Assembly (NCBI RefSeq): GCF_000196895.1
Contig: NC_014298.1
Location: forward strand, 248,001 to 312,000
Length of the DNA stretch: 64,000 bases
Origin: Halalkalicoccus jeotgali B3
GTDB lineage: Archaea > Halobacteriota > Halobacteria > Halobacteriales > Halalkalicoccaceae
Direction: 5' to 3'
Under the pieces are notes generated by a model. The model was given only the letters and a program-made list of their open reading frames with translations. It ran no database searches and was not told where the DNA came from. This document shows positions 1 to 8,846 of the stretch, piece after piece (position 1 is the stretch's first letter; each line of letters opens with the position of its first letter). The translations under genes were made by a program, and so were the position numbers.

Positions 1-341
1 GGATTCTTCGGCATCGATTCGACGAGGTGCCGCGAGTGTCGCGCATTTGCCGATGCGAATGTCAGTACTTCCTCTTCCGTTTCGCCGGCAGTTCTGGGCG
101 CATACGCTTCTAGGACGCCGTACCAGACCTCGTCTGAAATGTCGGTGAACCGGGTGAGCCGGCCCCCCAGCAGTGTGCCATCTTGGTCCACTTCAGGGGC
201 GAAATCCAGCACGACGATCCCGTCAGTTCCGTGCTCGGCCACCCAAGCGTCGAGCGCGCGGGCGGTTAGGCGCGTCTTTCCGGCGTTCGACGGCCCAGTC
301 ACGAGCGTAGCCCCGGACAGCGGGAACGGAAGATGTGCCAT
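1..341 (-). CDS. P-loop ATPase, partial (C-terminus beyond left edge)
   Basis: The first 113 codons are visible. The protein starts MAHLPFPLSGATL and carries a Walker A motif GPSNAGKT at about residues 16-23, followed by a strand reading IVVLDF that would suit a P-loop NTPase core. The ATG lies one base after the stop of the Nramp-like gene, so it is the third gene of a tight operon behind the dioxygenase. The family is not recognisable from this fragment. A nucleotide-binding role is seen from the motif; anything more specific would be a guess. It may act with the transporter upstream, but it has no ABC signature in the visible part. Confidence 0.72.
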   Translation of the reverse strand, partial: MAHLPFPLSGATLVTGPSNAGKTRLTARALDAWVAEHGTDGIVVLDFAPEVDQDGTLLGGRLTRFTDISDEVWYGVLEAYAPRTAGETEEEVLTFASANARHSRHLVESMPKN

Positions 342-342
342 C

Positions 343-1665
343 TCAGCTCGCCGATTCAACGGCCGTGCTGCCCCTGCCGAACCGCTCGCGGGCGTACTTT
401 ACGAGTAATCCAACCATGGCGAGCCCGAGGAGGACGGCGAACGCCAGTACGCTCCCCGAGAGCGGGTTGACGCCACCTGCGATCTGCTCCCGGACGAAGT
501 TCGCCGCGAGCGCGCCCGAGACCAGTAGTAGAGCGACGCCACCGACGTTCGTGAGAGTACCGGTCGGCCGCGACACCGCGGGTGAGTTCAGGAGATACAC
601 AACAAGGGCAATGGCGAAGGGAGTCCCGACCGTGCCCAGTGCGAGCACGAGCACGAGCTGGCCGAGCACCTGCCCACCGATGACGGCGCCGAGCGCTGAC
701 AAAAGCGCGACCGCTGCGAGCAGGGCGCGATAACGCGAATCGTCGACTGTCGTCCCCCAGCCAAGCTTGTCTGCGATGACGAACGGCGGGACGATGGTGT
801 TTCCGCCGAGTGTCGAAACTGCTGCTCCACCGAGCCCGAGCAGAAACAGCCATCTGGCGTTCTCTCCGACGAGCGGGCCGAGTGCCTGTGCAGCCTCGAC
901 GGTACTGAGGCTGGGTTGGGTGAGGACGCTTGCCGCGACGAGGAAGATAGCAACGCTGTAGATACCGAAGGCGACGAGCATCGATGCACCGATATCGAAC
1001 GTTGCGAGTTTGTACTCGCTTTCGGTCCACCCCTTGACACGCATCGTGTAGGAGTGCATCGTTATGAGGGTGATGTGAACCGCGCCGCCGAGAATGCCTG
1101 CAGCGACAAGCGCGCTACCGCCGGGGAGTGCCGGAACGAGCCCACCGGCGGCCGCGCCGAGATCGATCGGCACCACAAACAGCGATGCGATGAACGCGAG
1201 GACAACGGCGGCGACGAGGACCTTGGTTGCGGTCTCAAGGAGGTTGTAGCCCCGCCCAGCAAGTCCGAGTGCAAGCACCGCTGCCCAGGCAACACCCCAG
1301 ACCCAGGCGTCCATGCCGGTAATGGTCGCGGACACGCTCGCGAGCGTATTCATAATCACGAGTTGTGCGACGCCAGAGGCAAGGACAACGTCGACGACGA
1401 GGAGCCACGCCCACCACTCACCGAGATAATCCTCGACTACCCCTACAATTCCCTGTTCGGTAAGCAGACCAAGGCGCATCGCGAGGTACTGTGCGAGTGC
1501 CCCGGCAACTGTTGAGAGGACTACGACCCAGAGTAGGCTATAGCCGTAACCCGCCCCAGCGGTGATCAGGGTCGCCATGGTCGCCGGGCCGGCTGCGATG
1601 GCGCCCGCGACCCACGATGGCCCCATCTTCCCGGCGTAGCTGCGGATACTGTCGGCGACCGCCAC
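343..1665 (-). CDS. Nramp-family-like membrane transporter lacking the canonical metal ligands
   Basis: This is a 440-residue protein of about 11 hydrophobic segments. Its first segment aligns with Nramp (SLC11) TM1 through GPSWVAGAI and AGAGYGYSLLWVV, and its sixth through GGAVHITLITMHS. Nramp proteins normally bind Mn2+ or Fe2+ with DPGN in TM1 and MPHN in TM6. Here those positions read GPAT and HITL, so Asp, Asn, Met and His ligands are all absent. The fold is therefore Nramp-like, but the substrate is probably not a classical divalent metal. The start is GTG, directly after the TAG of the dioxygenase gene, so translation is probably coupled. The ATPase gene follows one base later. Confidence 0.85.
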   Translation of the reverse strand: MAVADSIRSYAGKMGPSWVAGAIAAGPATMATLITAGAGYGYSLLWVVVLSTVAGALAQYLAMRLGLLTEQGIVGVVEDYLGEWWAWLLVVDVVLASGVAQLVIMNTLASVSATITGMDAWVWGVAWAAVLALGLAGRGYNLLETATKVLVAAVVLAFIASLFVVPIDLGAAAGGLVPALPGGSALVAAGILGGAVHITLITMHSYTMRVKGWTESEYKLATFDIGASMLVAFGIYSVAIFLVAASVLTQPSLSTVEAAQALGPLVGENARWLFLLGLGGAAVSTLGGNTIVPPFVIADKLGWGTTVDDSRYRALLAAVALLSALGAVIGGQVLGQLVLVLALGTVGTPFAIALVVYLLNSPAVSRPTGTLTNVGGVALLLVSGALAANFVREQIAGGVNPLSGSVLAFAVLLGLAMVGLLVKYARERFGRGSTAVESAS

Positions 1666-2439
1666 CTATACGCACCCCGGGAACTCCTCGCCACTAACGT
1701 GCATACTGTCGACCCACTCTGGCCGATCGGTAGTGGTGAACCGCGATCGGGATCGCATGTAGGCGACGATCATCGCCCGGCGCCACCGCCCGCTCTCGTT
1801 GGATGCAGTATAGTGGGGCAGCAGGCAATGCTGGAATAGCGCGTCGCCTGGCTTCATCGGCAGCGCGATAGTGTCACTTTCGCTGTAGTCACGCTCGGCG
1901 AGCGTGATGTCAGTGTCGTATTTCATCTCTTCGTGTCTGAGTAAGCCATCCGTGTGGGCCCCGGGTACAACCTGCATGCAGCCGTTCTCAGTTGTGGACT
2001 CGTCGAGTGCCACCCACACCGTCACGTGGTCCATGGGGTGGATGGGGTAGTAAGCTGCGTCCTGATGGAACTTCTTCGCGCTACCGACACCCGGCGGTTT
2101 GAGCATCCCCGCACAGCGCAACAACTTCAGATTCGGACCCTGAATCTGGGAAACCATCTTGACGATATCGTCGTGAAACGCGAGATCACGAAAGACATCG
2201 TCCTCGCGGGCCATCCCTACGCCCTCGAACTTGCGGACCGGCTCCCCTTCGCTATTGAACTCCCCGGGATCAACGGAGGGCTCGAGCATCCGATCGAACT
2301 TGCTCTCTTTGCGGTCGCCACGAACGTACTCGCGAAGGCGCGTCTTCAGACCTGTTACTTCGTCGGCCGAGAGGATATTCTTCGCAATAACATATCCCTC
2401 TTGCTGGTACTGCTCGAGCTGTTCATCAGTTAGCACCAC
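1666..2439 (-). CDS. Phytanoyl-CoA dioxygenase (PhyH) family oxygenase
   Basis: This 257-residue protein belongs to the Fe(II)/2-oxoglutarate-dependent PhyH family. It shows the facial-triad start FHQDAAYY (HxD) near residue 124, then the conserved run VWVALDESTTENGCMQVVPG. A distal His in LPHYTASNES and an Arg shortly after match the metal- and 2-oxoglutarate-binding ends of the fold. These enzymes hydroxylate small organic acids, lipids or osmolytes such as ectoine; the substrate here is unknown. Start is GTG, since the nearby ATG is out of frame. It is the first gene of an operon with an Nramp-like transporter and an ATPase, so the substrate may be something the transporter moves (inference). 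Confidence 0.88.
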   Translation of the reverse strand: MVLTDEQLEQYQQEGYVIAKNILSADEVTGLKTRLREYVRGDRKESKFDRMLEPSVDPGEFNSEGEPVRKFEGVGMAREDDVFRDLAFHDDIVKMVSQIQGPNLKLLRCAGMLKPPGVGSAKKFHQDAAYYPIHPMDHVTVWVALDESTTENGCMQVVPGAHTDGLLRHEEMKYDTDITLAERDYSESDTIALPMKPGDALFQHCLLPHYTASNESGRWRRAMIVAYMRSRSRFTTTDRPEWVDSMHVSGEEFPGCV

Positions 2440-2461
2440 ATCACTAGGTTATATTTAGGGG

Positions 2462-2468
2462 TAATAAA
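2462..2468 (-). promoter_or_regulatory. TATA-like box for the PhyH operon
   Basis: On the minus strand TTTATTA is centred about 26 bases before the GTG of the dioxygenase. That is the archaeal TATA-to-start-site distance, so the transcript is probably leaderless. No Shine-Dalgarno-like sequence stands before the GTG. Confidence 0.45.
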
Positions 2469-2525
2469 CCCTTGTGCTCTTGACGACGTGGTTTGAAAAC
2501 CCGAGTACTATACCCAACTCACTAA

Positions 2526-2702
2526 TCAAATTTCAGCCAGTTCGTTCTCGTTGAGGTCCCAGTACTGAGCGATGTCACCGAGCAGGGCGTCGATGGTATC
2601 ACACTCGTAGCACCGGCAGTCCTCGTGCATTGTGGCGGTGAGTGCGCGAGCGATGAGTTGCCAATCGTCGAACAGCCATTTGTCGGGGGTTCCGGCGGGC
2701 AT
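2526..2702 (-). CDS. Small Cys-rich hypothetical protein, possibly 5'-truncated
   Basis: This 58-codon ORF starts at ATG (MPAGTPDKWLFDDWQ) and ends with DLNENELAEI. It has coding-like composition (acidic, Trp-rich) and a CxCxxC motif in HEDCRCYECD that could bind zinc. The frame stays open for about 25 more codons upstream, with plausible residues (FKLYESLYQKTGPPGR) but no ATG, GTG or TTG before a TAA. The annotated ATG may therefore be internal and the true 5' end lost. It sits about 110 bases downstream of the photolyase. I do not recognise the family. Confidence 0.5.
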   Translation of the reverse strand: MPAGTPDKWLFDDWQLIARALTATMHEDCRCYECDTIDALLGDIAQYWDLNENELAEI

Positions 2703-2810
2703 ACGCCCTGGTGGGCCCGTCTTCTGGTATAAACTCTCGTAGAGCTTGAAATCGATGAGGCTAGATTACTATCCATCGTGGGTCCACACTCACGGCCGAC
2801 TCGTGACCGA

Positions 2811-4424
2811 TTAACTGTAGTCAGCGAGCTGCTGCTGATCGGCTGTATCGGCACTGTTCGTGCCTGTTGACTCCGTCGAGAACTCTTGGTGCCGTCGTTT
2901 CCGAGAGAGTGATGCTCGACGTCGGACGTCTGGATCTTGGAGCGCCTCGCGAGCCGCGTCTGCACGATCATTGAACTGCTCACGAGCCAGCGTTGCCTCG
3001 CGTTCGAAATCGACGATCGGGTATGGATACACTGCATCCGATGTATCTCCAATCGTGACACCGGATTGTTCCTGAACATGCAGCGGTGTCTTTTCCGGTC
3101 GCTCGAGGAAGGTTGTTGAAAGGTTTTGGAGCTCCGGAACGTACTCGCGGATAAACTCTCCCGCTGGGTCGTTCTCGCGGACCTGCTTTCGTGGGTTGTA
3201 GATTCGATTGGGATGACAGCCGACTAACCCACACTGCATCTGCCATTGAGCGTAGTTGATCGCCGGATCGGCATCGATCAGATGGTAGTACATGAAATCC
3301 GCGCCGATTCGCCACCACTGCTTGAGGATATAGCTGAAAAACGAGGCGACCATCGCCCGCATTCGGAAATTGAGAAAGCCTGTTTCGGTCAGCGCTCGCA
3401 TTGATGCATCGACCATTGGAAACCCGGTCCGGCCTTCTTTCCAGGCTGTGATCCGTTCTTCGTCGCGATGATCGGACCCAGCATATAGCCCTCGAAAAAC
3501 GGGGTTGACGGCCTGTTCGGTCAGCGTCGGATTATCCGCGAGTTTCTGCCTGAAATGACGGTTCCAGTAGAGGCGTGATTCGAAGAGTTCCCGTGCTCGC
3601 CTGGCACCGTACTGGTCGACAGTCCGATTGTAGATCTGTCGTGGCGAGAGCACCCCGAAGCGAAGATACGGTGAGAGACGAGAAGTCTGTCGTTCGGATT
3701 TCGCTGGTGGGGAAATGCCCTCAGGATAGTCCGCTATCGTCGTTGGGCGTCCAAACCAGTTGAGTCGGCGATGAGCAGCCGTATGGCCGCCACGGGGGAC
3801 CGTTTGCTTGGTCGGCGCTATCCCGTAGGTATCTTCGATTTCGTCGATCGTCACCTCGCTTTCGAGTGCCTCGTCGGGACCAACGAGGGGATCCATGTTG
3901 GGATTGAGTGGGTCGCCAGTGAGGTAGTTTTCACAGCGTTCGCTCCACCCATCTCGGGAGTTGATCCCGCGTTCGTCGGCATCGAACGTGATCGCTCCTT
4001 CCGGGACTGCCTGAACAGAGAGTCCCGAATCCGTCGCTTGCTTGTGGAGTCTTCTATCACGGTGCTCACCATAGCGAGCAGTCGGATGACGGGTATAGAA
4101 AATCGCCTCCGATTGCTCAGTGGCATTTGAGTCGGACCTAAAGCCACGTGTTGTAATTGAAAGCAATTGTTCGATTGGCTCTCCATAAAGGAAGGTTAGT
4201 TCCGAACCATGAGTGCGATACTGGTCTCTGAGACTCTCGAGACACTGGTGGAGGAATCGAATTCTGGCATGACAGGCTAGCGTGTCCTCAGAGTAGAACT
4301 GTGAATCGAAGACGAAGATTGGTTGGACAACTGTCCCCCTCTCGTGGGCAGTCTGCAGTGCTTTCTCGAGCGCTCGATTATCTTGGAGGCGGAGATCAGT
4401 ACGATGCCAGAACAGAACTGTCAT
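2811..4424 (-). CDS. phr: Cryptochrome/photolyase family protein (deoxyribodipyrimidine photo-lyase)
   Basis: This flavoprotein repairs UV-induced pyrimidine dimers using light. The N-terminal antenna (Rossmann) domain opens with MTVLFWHRTDLRLQDNRALE. The FAD domain carries GFPMVDASMRAL, a conserved Trp-rich helix, INYAQWQMQCGL and YNPRKQVRENDPAGEFIREYVPEL. I placed the start at the ATG before TVLFWHR, giving 537 residues. The frame is open for 46 more codons upstream, but that Asn/Ser-rich stretch is unlike family N-termini. The C-terminus runs about 70 residues past the usual end as a charged, low-complexity tail rich in Arg, Ser and Thr. The usual Asn-Asn before the FAD-binding Trp reads Asn-Tyr here, so a cryptochrome-like role is possible. 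Confidence 0.92.
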   Translation of the reverse strand: MTVLFWHRTDLRLQDNRALEKALQTAHERGTVVQPIFVFDSQFYSEDTLACHARIRFLHQCLESLRDQYRTHGSELTFLYGEPIEQLLSITTRGFRSDSNATEQSEAIFYTRHPTARYGEHRDRRLHKQATDSGLSVQAVPEGAITFDADERGINSRDGWSERCENYLTGDPLNPNMDPLVGPDEALESEVTIDEIEDTYGIAPTKQTVPRGGHTAAHRRLNWFGRPTTIADYPEGISPPAKSERQTSRLSPYLRFGVLSPRQIYNRTVDQYGARRARELFESRLYWNRHFRQKLADNPTLTEQAVNPVFRGLYAGSDHRDEERITAWKEGRTGFPMVDASMRALTETGFLNFRMRAMVASFFSYILKQWWRIGADFMYYHLIDADPAINYAQWQMQCGLVGCHPNRIYNPRKQVRENDPAGEFIREYVPELQNLSTTFLERPEKTPLHVQEQSGVTIGDTSDAVYPYPIVDFEREATLAREQFNDRADAAREALQDPDVRRRASLSRKRRHQEFSTESTGTNSADTADQQQLADYS

Positions 4425-5077
4425 TGGCTGGATTCGGGTCCGAATGTTGTTCGAAAGGAGATGACGATAGCATGCCCATGTCTGGTGGTTCCCCTTCTCT
4501 GTTTTCTCTCGACTGTTTGAGTTCGAGTTCGAATTCGAAAGGGTGTCATCGGTGTTCGACAACTGGTACTCTACCGAGTTATAGAACCGCCAACCACGGT
4601 GAAACTGGAACGATTAGCTGGAGAAAATCCTTCGCAGAGGACTTGGAACAAATGAGACTCTTCTAAAGTAACTCCAATCTGGCTTCACTACGACACCGAG
4701 CGATAAAAATTGATGATGGCTGTTTCATCAGCTTCGATAGTAGTGAACCAGTATCTCCACGTTGTTCAGAAGACGAATGAGTGATTCAACAGTCGGTGAG
4801 CAGTCATCATGCTGATCGGCGTCAGGAAGTTCGTTAGTCGGAAAGGTGGATCGATCCGACGATTCGAATGAGTATTGAAACAAGACCAAACCCCGACCTC
4901 GAGTCGTTCCGGACAGCCGAGACCACAGATGATATTCCGTGAGCTGGCTATTTTTTGTTTAGCGAGTTGAATTGGTCAGGGTCGTACGACGATTTGCCTT
5001 GCTGAAATCACTCGATTGGGGATAGGTTTCACCATAGCTTCGGTTCGCGTGTCCGAAAAGGTGGTGTCGATATCGCG
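4425..5077. other. Intergenic region, no gene seen
   Basis: About 650 bases lie between the photolyase start and the restriction-enzyme remnant. All frames are broken and no credible small ORF, RNA gene or strong repeat was found. The decayed remnant begins near its right end. Confidence 0.5.
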
Positions 5078-5230
5078 GAACCACCACGCAACACTCTCGC
5101 TCGAAGCCGGCAACTCTCTAATCAGCGCGGCCAGCAGCCCGATTATGCAGCCTCTTTGGCTACTTTTTCAATAATTGACTCGAACAGACTGTTGATCGAA
5201 ACCGAACCGATCAGCAGACGCCTCGATTGA
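5078..5230 (+). pseudogene. Decayed fragment of a restriction-modification enzyme N-terminus
   Basis: The DNA aligns almost base for base with part of the intact N-terminal gene at 23904-24374. The translation LSNQRGQQPDYAASL then IDSNRLLIETEPISRRLD matches LSDQRGQQADYAASL and IDSNRLLIEAEPINKRLD in that gene. A one-base deletion near 5117 breaks the frame between the upstream SLEAG part and this part, and a TGA ends it after RRLD. It is a dead copy of the nuclease-domain end of a long restriction enzyme. It shows that this enzyme family has been duplicated or acquired more than once. Confidence 0.75.
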
Positions 5231-5247
5231 TTGAATCCGGTACCTAA

Positions 5248-8040
5248 CTACTCGTCTTCGTCCTCTGTAGCATCGGGATAGTAGACCTGTGCTTGGTCCC
5301 CCGTTAATATCGTCTCTCCGAAGATGACTTCCTCGCCGTCAACGACCCGACGTTGCTTATGTCCGAGCGCATTCGTCACAGTGAGATATCCGAGGAGGGA
5401 TACCGAATGGTTGAGCATCCCGAACGGATGTAACTGCTCTTGGAACGCAGGCGGAAGTAATCCGCCGACGATATGCACGCCAGTTCCGTTATCCTGAATC
5501 GAACCAGCAACAACGAGGTCGCTCACAGTGTCGCGGTTGGGTGTGGTCATCAACCGGCCAGCGGAATCGCCATCGGCTGATTGGAACTGCTCAACGTCAA
5601 CGACGGTCGCAGGTGCGTCTCCTTCAGTCGTTACAGGATATCCCACGGGTGCAGGAGTATAGAGTTCGCGCTGGATCGGCCGCGCGTTCTCCCGGAGTGG
5701 ATGTGACTCCTCGTACGCATTCATTGCGACCGAGAAAACAGTCTCGTCATGAATGTCGTCCTCAGTAATGCTACTAACGTGGTCGTTGTCCAGATGAGCG
5801 AGTACCCGCACGCCCGAGTCGGTAAGAAGGACGTTTCCATCAGCATTGACGAACGCGTCGAGCGCATCAGTATAGGCGGCATCTTCCACACCCTCATTGT
5901 GAATAACGACTAGGTTGTCATAGGCTGGCTGACCGTCATCAAGGAGGGCGCCATCCTGAACGTCCGCGACACTCACAGCGTCAAGCTGTCCCTCATCAAG
6001 GAACTCGCTATATCCTTCGAGGAACGAGAATGGCGTCACTTCGTACTCACGTTGCTCGTATCCAAGAATATCCCGAGGATCAAGCGACGCAATACCATCT
6101 TCGATCGGTTCACTGGTGACTGTATCGACAACGACGGCGACCTCACCTTTCTCGGGTGGCTCTTCTCGCGGATTGATAACTTCGACCGTCCACTTACCCG
6201 ACGTCGACTCAGTGATGCACATCCGTGCGGCGTCGGACTCGTCCTTCTGAGAATCGTAGGTCGCTCGGACGGTTCCATCGGGATCGCGCAGCGTTGCGAC
6301 TACTGCGGTGTCAGTCCGCTCAACAATCTGGAATGTAACTGACCGTGTGTTCTCCTCAATCGCCACTGTCATTGTCGTCGGCTCAGGACCGACCGTCATC
6401 GTTTCCCCTGTGTGGCTGGCCTTCGACTCAGCGAAGACCAAATCGTTACTACTGCGTGTTACTGTATCGGTAGTGACGTAAGCCGTTGAACGGCCGCCCG
6501 TCTGGACCGTCGCCTCAACGTCTCGCAGGGCATGGGCAGCCAGACTTCGAATAACCTCGGAGTACGCCATTACGTTCAGGTCCATGAGTTCCGGCCACCG
6601 TGGTGCCGGCCCAGCGATTTCATAGGCCAGCGTCTGCATCCCAAGGCCACCATACTCCTCAGGGTGCCCCATCCAACTAACAAGAATCCCGGTCGTCTGA
6701 TACCCGAGCGTATCGGTGATCGTCCCGTAGTCAAAAGGGATCTCCGTCGGAAGCGGGACGGCCTCCGGATCCTCAGCCTCCTCGTCGATGTATTGCTGGA
6801 AGACATCCTCACGCTCCTTAAGCAGATCCCCTAGCTGGTCATTCAGGCGGGGTTTTAGCTCCCGGTTCAACTCGTAAATGTCGTGGGTTTGCTGGAGGTC
6901 ATATTCCGTATTGACATGCAACCCCAAGGCGAAATTCTTCCGATACCCCATTTCGTGGAGATCCGCGGCGTAAGCGAGATTCTCGTAGTCTCGAAAGTGC
7001 TCGACAATTTTGAGCGGATCAGGGACGTTTTTCTGATAGGCCTTGGGGACATCATCATCGATATCTGGATCGTCATCTACTAAATTCGTGCCGTCGGGTT
7101 CGGCCGGGAAGTACGCAGGATCGATCCAGCCAGCCGTGGGATACTGACGATTTGTGTCCTCGACGCGAGCGCTGCCACGTTTGGCAGTAAGTCGTTCAGC
7201 AGAGTTTTGATTTTCCTGAGCGTACTGTGGCAGTCGTGCGTTCCAGCCGTCGGGATTAGGATAGAGAAAGATCAGTACGACATCATCGAGCAACGCCTCG
7301 GTCTCAGATTCCTCTCCTTTGAGGAGTCGCTCGATAAATCGGGTTCCGGCTTCAGCCCCGGACCGCTCGTCGCCGTGGATCGAACAGGCGTAGATCACCT
7401 TCTTCTTGTCGGCGAACGCCGCCTCATCGCCGATATCGTTCGTCAGTTCTGCGACCCAGACATCGCTCGGCTCGAGATCGCCTAATGCATGGTTGAACCA
7501 GCCTGGGGATTGACCGATGCTGGTGAGAGACAGTCGATCGTCGTGGCGTTGTTCGAGCGTTTGGAGACCGGTGATCGTTTCCTCAAAGTCGAGGTCATCG
7601 ACGCTCTCGATCGCTGGCGGAAAGACTCGTGGTTCGTAGTTACTGAGCTGCCAGAAGGGGTTCGCGCCGGGCGAGAACTCTAGTCGTACGACGGTATCGA
7701 TGTCGATGATGTTCTCTATGATTGTGTTATCTAACTGCGCATAGGCAGCCGGTTCACCATCATCCGTTTGACGATATTCTTGGAGATCAAGGTCACTAAG
7801 ATCGTCAAATGCAGTGGTATCTGTGAGTCGAATGAGTGTACCAACACCGTAGTCTTCGGGCGTGTGATTGATCGCGAACTCGTAAAGGTCGGTTAGCTTT
7901 GGTGAAGATATCTTGGAGATCGCTTGACCAGGTAGCGTCAGTGCCCCAGCGGTCACCGCCGAGAGACGCATGAAGTCACGACGATTAATCGATGCATTTC
8001 CGAATCGGTCCTCTGCTTTAGACGGGTCCTGTTGTGCCAT
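5248..8040 (-). CDS. Tat-exported M14 family zinc carboxypeptidase
   Basis: This protein of about 930 residues hydrolyses peptides outside the cell. A twin-arginine signal (NRRDFMRLSA then a hydrophobic stretch ending near GQAIS) lies at the N-terminus. The M14 zinc site is visible as IHGDERSG (HxxE) at about residues 220-227, with the third ligand in DLHEMG about 140 residues later. The second half holds beta-rich regions and a ThuA/glutamine-amidotransferase-like segment (DNLVVIHNEG, NADGNVLLTDSG). I chose the ATG at 8040 (MAQQDPSK). The frame reaches 8070, but that start would lie upstream of the palindrome and TATA box. It stands alone, with no operon partner. Confidence 0.9.
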   Translation of the reverse strand: MAQQDPSKAEDRFGNASINRRDFMRLSAVTAGALTLPGQAISKISSPKLTDLYEFAINHTPEDYGVGTLIRLTDTTAFDDLSDLDLQEYRQTDDGEPAAYAQLDNTIIENIIDIDTVVRLEFSPGANPFWQLSNYEPRVFPPAIESVDDLDFEETITGLQTLEQRHDDRLSLTSIGQSPGWFNHALGDLEPSDVWVAELTNDIGDEAAFADKKKVIYACSIHGDERSGAEAGTRFIERLLKGEESETEALLDDVVLIFLYPNPDGWNARLPQYAQENQNSAERLTAKRGSARVEDTNRQYPTAGWIDPAYFPAEPDGTNLVDDDPDIDDDVPKAYQKNVPDPLKIVEHFRDYENLAYAADLHEMGYRKNFALGLHVNTEYDLQQTHDIYELNRELKPRLNDQLGDLLKEREDVFQQYIDEEAEDPEAVPLPTEIPFDYGTITDTLGYQTTGILVSWMGHPEEYGGLGMQTLAYEIAGPAPRWPELMDLNVMAYSEVIRSLAAHALRDVEATVQTGGRSTAYVTTDTVTRSSNDLVFAESKASHTGETMTVGPEPTTMTVAIEENTRSVTFQIVERTDTAVVATLRDPDGTVRATYDSQKDESDAARMCITESTSGKWTVEVINPREEPPEKGEVAVVVDTVTSEPIEDGIASLDPRDILGYEQREYEVTPFSFLEGYSEFLDEGQLDAVSVADVQDGALLDDGQPAYDNLVVIHNEGVEDAAYTDALDAFVNADGNVLLTDSGVRVLAHLDNDHVSSITEDDIHDETVFSVAMNAYEESHPLRENARPIQRELYTPAPVGYPVTTEGDAPATVVDVEQFQSADGDSAGRLMTTPNRDTVSDLVVAGSIQDNGTGVHIVGGLLPPAFQEQLHPFGMLNHSVSLLGYLTVTNALGHKQRRVVDGEEVIFGETILTGDQAQVYYPDATEDEDE

Positions 8041-8045
8041 TGTGC

Positions 8046-8066
8046 TTGCGAGTGTGACACTCGCAA
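8046..8066. promoter_or_regulatory. Perfect inverted repeat at the M14 peptidase start (possible operator)
   Basis: TTGCGAGTG, three bases, CACTCGCAA: a perfect 9-bp palindrome ending six bases before the chosen ATG at 8040. A TATA-like stretch (TTTATGTATATT on the minus strand) lies about 20-30 bases upstream. The palindrome therefore covers the expected transcription start and 5' leader, a position suited to a repressor site or an mRNA hairpin. Confidence 0.45.
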
Positions 8067-8130
8067 TCAAATACCACTTAGTGAATATACATAAATGTCC
8101 TGAATGTTAAAATCAATTACGTTATAGACT

Positions 8131-8322
8131 ATCAAAGCCTTCGAGAAGGTATCGCTCAAGCCCAGCGAGCGCTGTACCGTCACGTTTCACGTTCCCGTCG
8201 ACGACCTGGGCTTCTACGACGGGGAGGCCGGCGAGTGGGTGACTAAATCAGGGGCATTCGAACTGCTTGTCGGGAGCTCCTCGCGGGATATCTGTCTCAC
8301 CGAGCGCTTTGAGGTCCACTGA
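8131..8322 (+). pseudogene. C-terminal remnant of a GH3 beta-glucosidase (Fn3-like domain)
   Basis: An open 63-codon stretch ends at a TGA and translates as FEKVSLKPSERCTVTFHVPV, then LGFYDGEAGEWVTKSGAFEL and VGSSSRDICLTERFEVH. This follows the pattern of the fibronectin type III-like domain that closes family 3 glycoside hydrolases. No start codon and no catalytic domain lie upstream; the preceding DNA is the M14 promoter. It is a gene tail left by a deletion or rearrangement. Confidence 0.7.
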
Positions 8323-8447
8323 GAGCCTAATATCCCTACTGGAGTCATTTTCTCGCCCAGCAGTACGACGATTTCGTGACTACGAGAGCAAACATACGTC
8401 GTGGCTGGTTCACTGTTTTTGTCCTGAGAGTAGATCGTTAACGCGAC

Positions 8448-8660
8448 TTAGAGATACTGTGCGCTTGCTGTCCGGTCGTTCGCATCCAGTTCCTCGAGAT
8501 CACGTTCGACGGAAATCACTCTTCGTGTTGGGATATCGAGTTGCCGTTCGTCGTCTGTAATTCGTATCTGGAGATAGCGCTCTTCGGGTGTTATATTCGC
8601 TTCATCCGCGTGGATCGTCGTTTTCTCGTCATTGACGTCCTCGTATGTGACGTCGATCAT
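8448..8660 (-). CDS. Small acidic hypothetical protein
   Basis: Seventy residues from MIDVTYEDVNDEKTT to TASAQYL. The composition is clearly coding: acidic, with alternating strand-like segments such as RYLQIRITDDERQL and RRVISVERDLEEL. The frame stays open to 8777, but its first part translates the inverted-repeat element and is unlikely to be native. An ATG at 8693 is the other plausible start. I do not recognise a domain. Confidence 0.6.
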   Translation of the reverse strand: MIDVTYEDVNDEKTTIHADEANITPEERYLQIRITDDERQLDIPTRRVISVERDLEELDANDRTASAQYL

Positions 8661-8733
8661 ACGAGAGCCACTCTCTTGGGACAAGTTAATCATTCCGTGC
8701 AGCTGCGAGTTGCGATCTCTGTTACAGTAGAAA

Positions 8734-8779
8734 CCTTGTGCAACATCGGCAGCCAATAAACGGTGAGTGTTGCACAAGG
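8734..8779. repeat. Inverted-repeat element, copy A
   Basis: CCTTGTGCAACA and its exact reverse complement TGTTGCACAAGG are separated by 22 bases. The same 12-bp arms, with a different 20-base centre, occur again at 15508-15551, and both right arms continue with TAG. The arms look like transposon terminal repeats brought together by internal deletion, or a tiny non-autonomous element. They could also fold as a hairpin. Confidence 0.6.
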
Positions 8780-8846
8780 TAGTTGACTAGGTTTGGATGC
8801 AGTTGCTCGTGCTTTCGAAAAGACGTCTATTGGAACGTGAATGCCT

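Noticed and set aside
916-1515. 199-codon plus-strand frame
   Set aside because: It is the antisense of the transmembrane segments of the Nramp-like gene; the Cys/His/Arg-rich protein is an artefact.
2522-3079. 185-codon minus-strand frame across the photolyase end
   Set aside because: Its sequence is a shadow, rich in Ser and Arg; the real small gene there is in another frame (2526-2702).
8661-8777. N-terminal extension of the small protein at 8448
   Set aside because: The added residues translate the inverted-repeat element, which occurs elsewhere without this gene.
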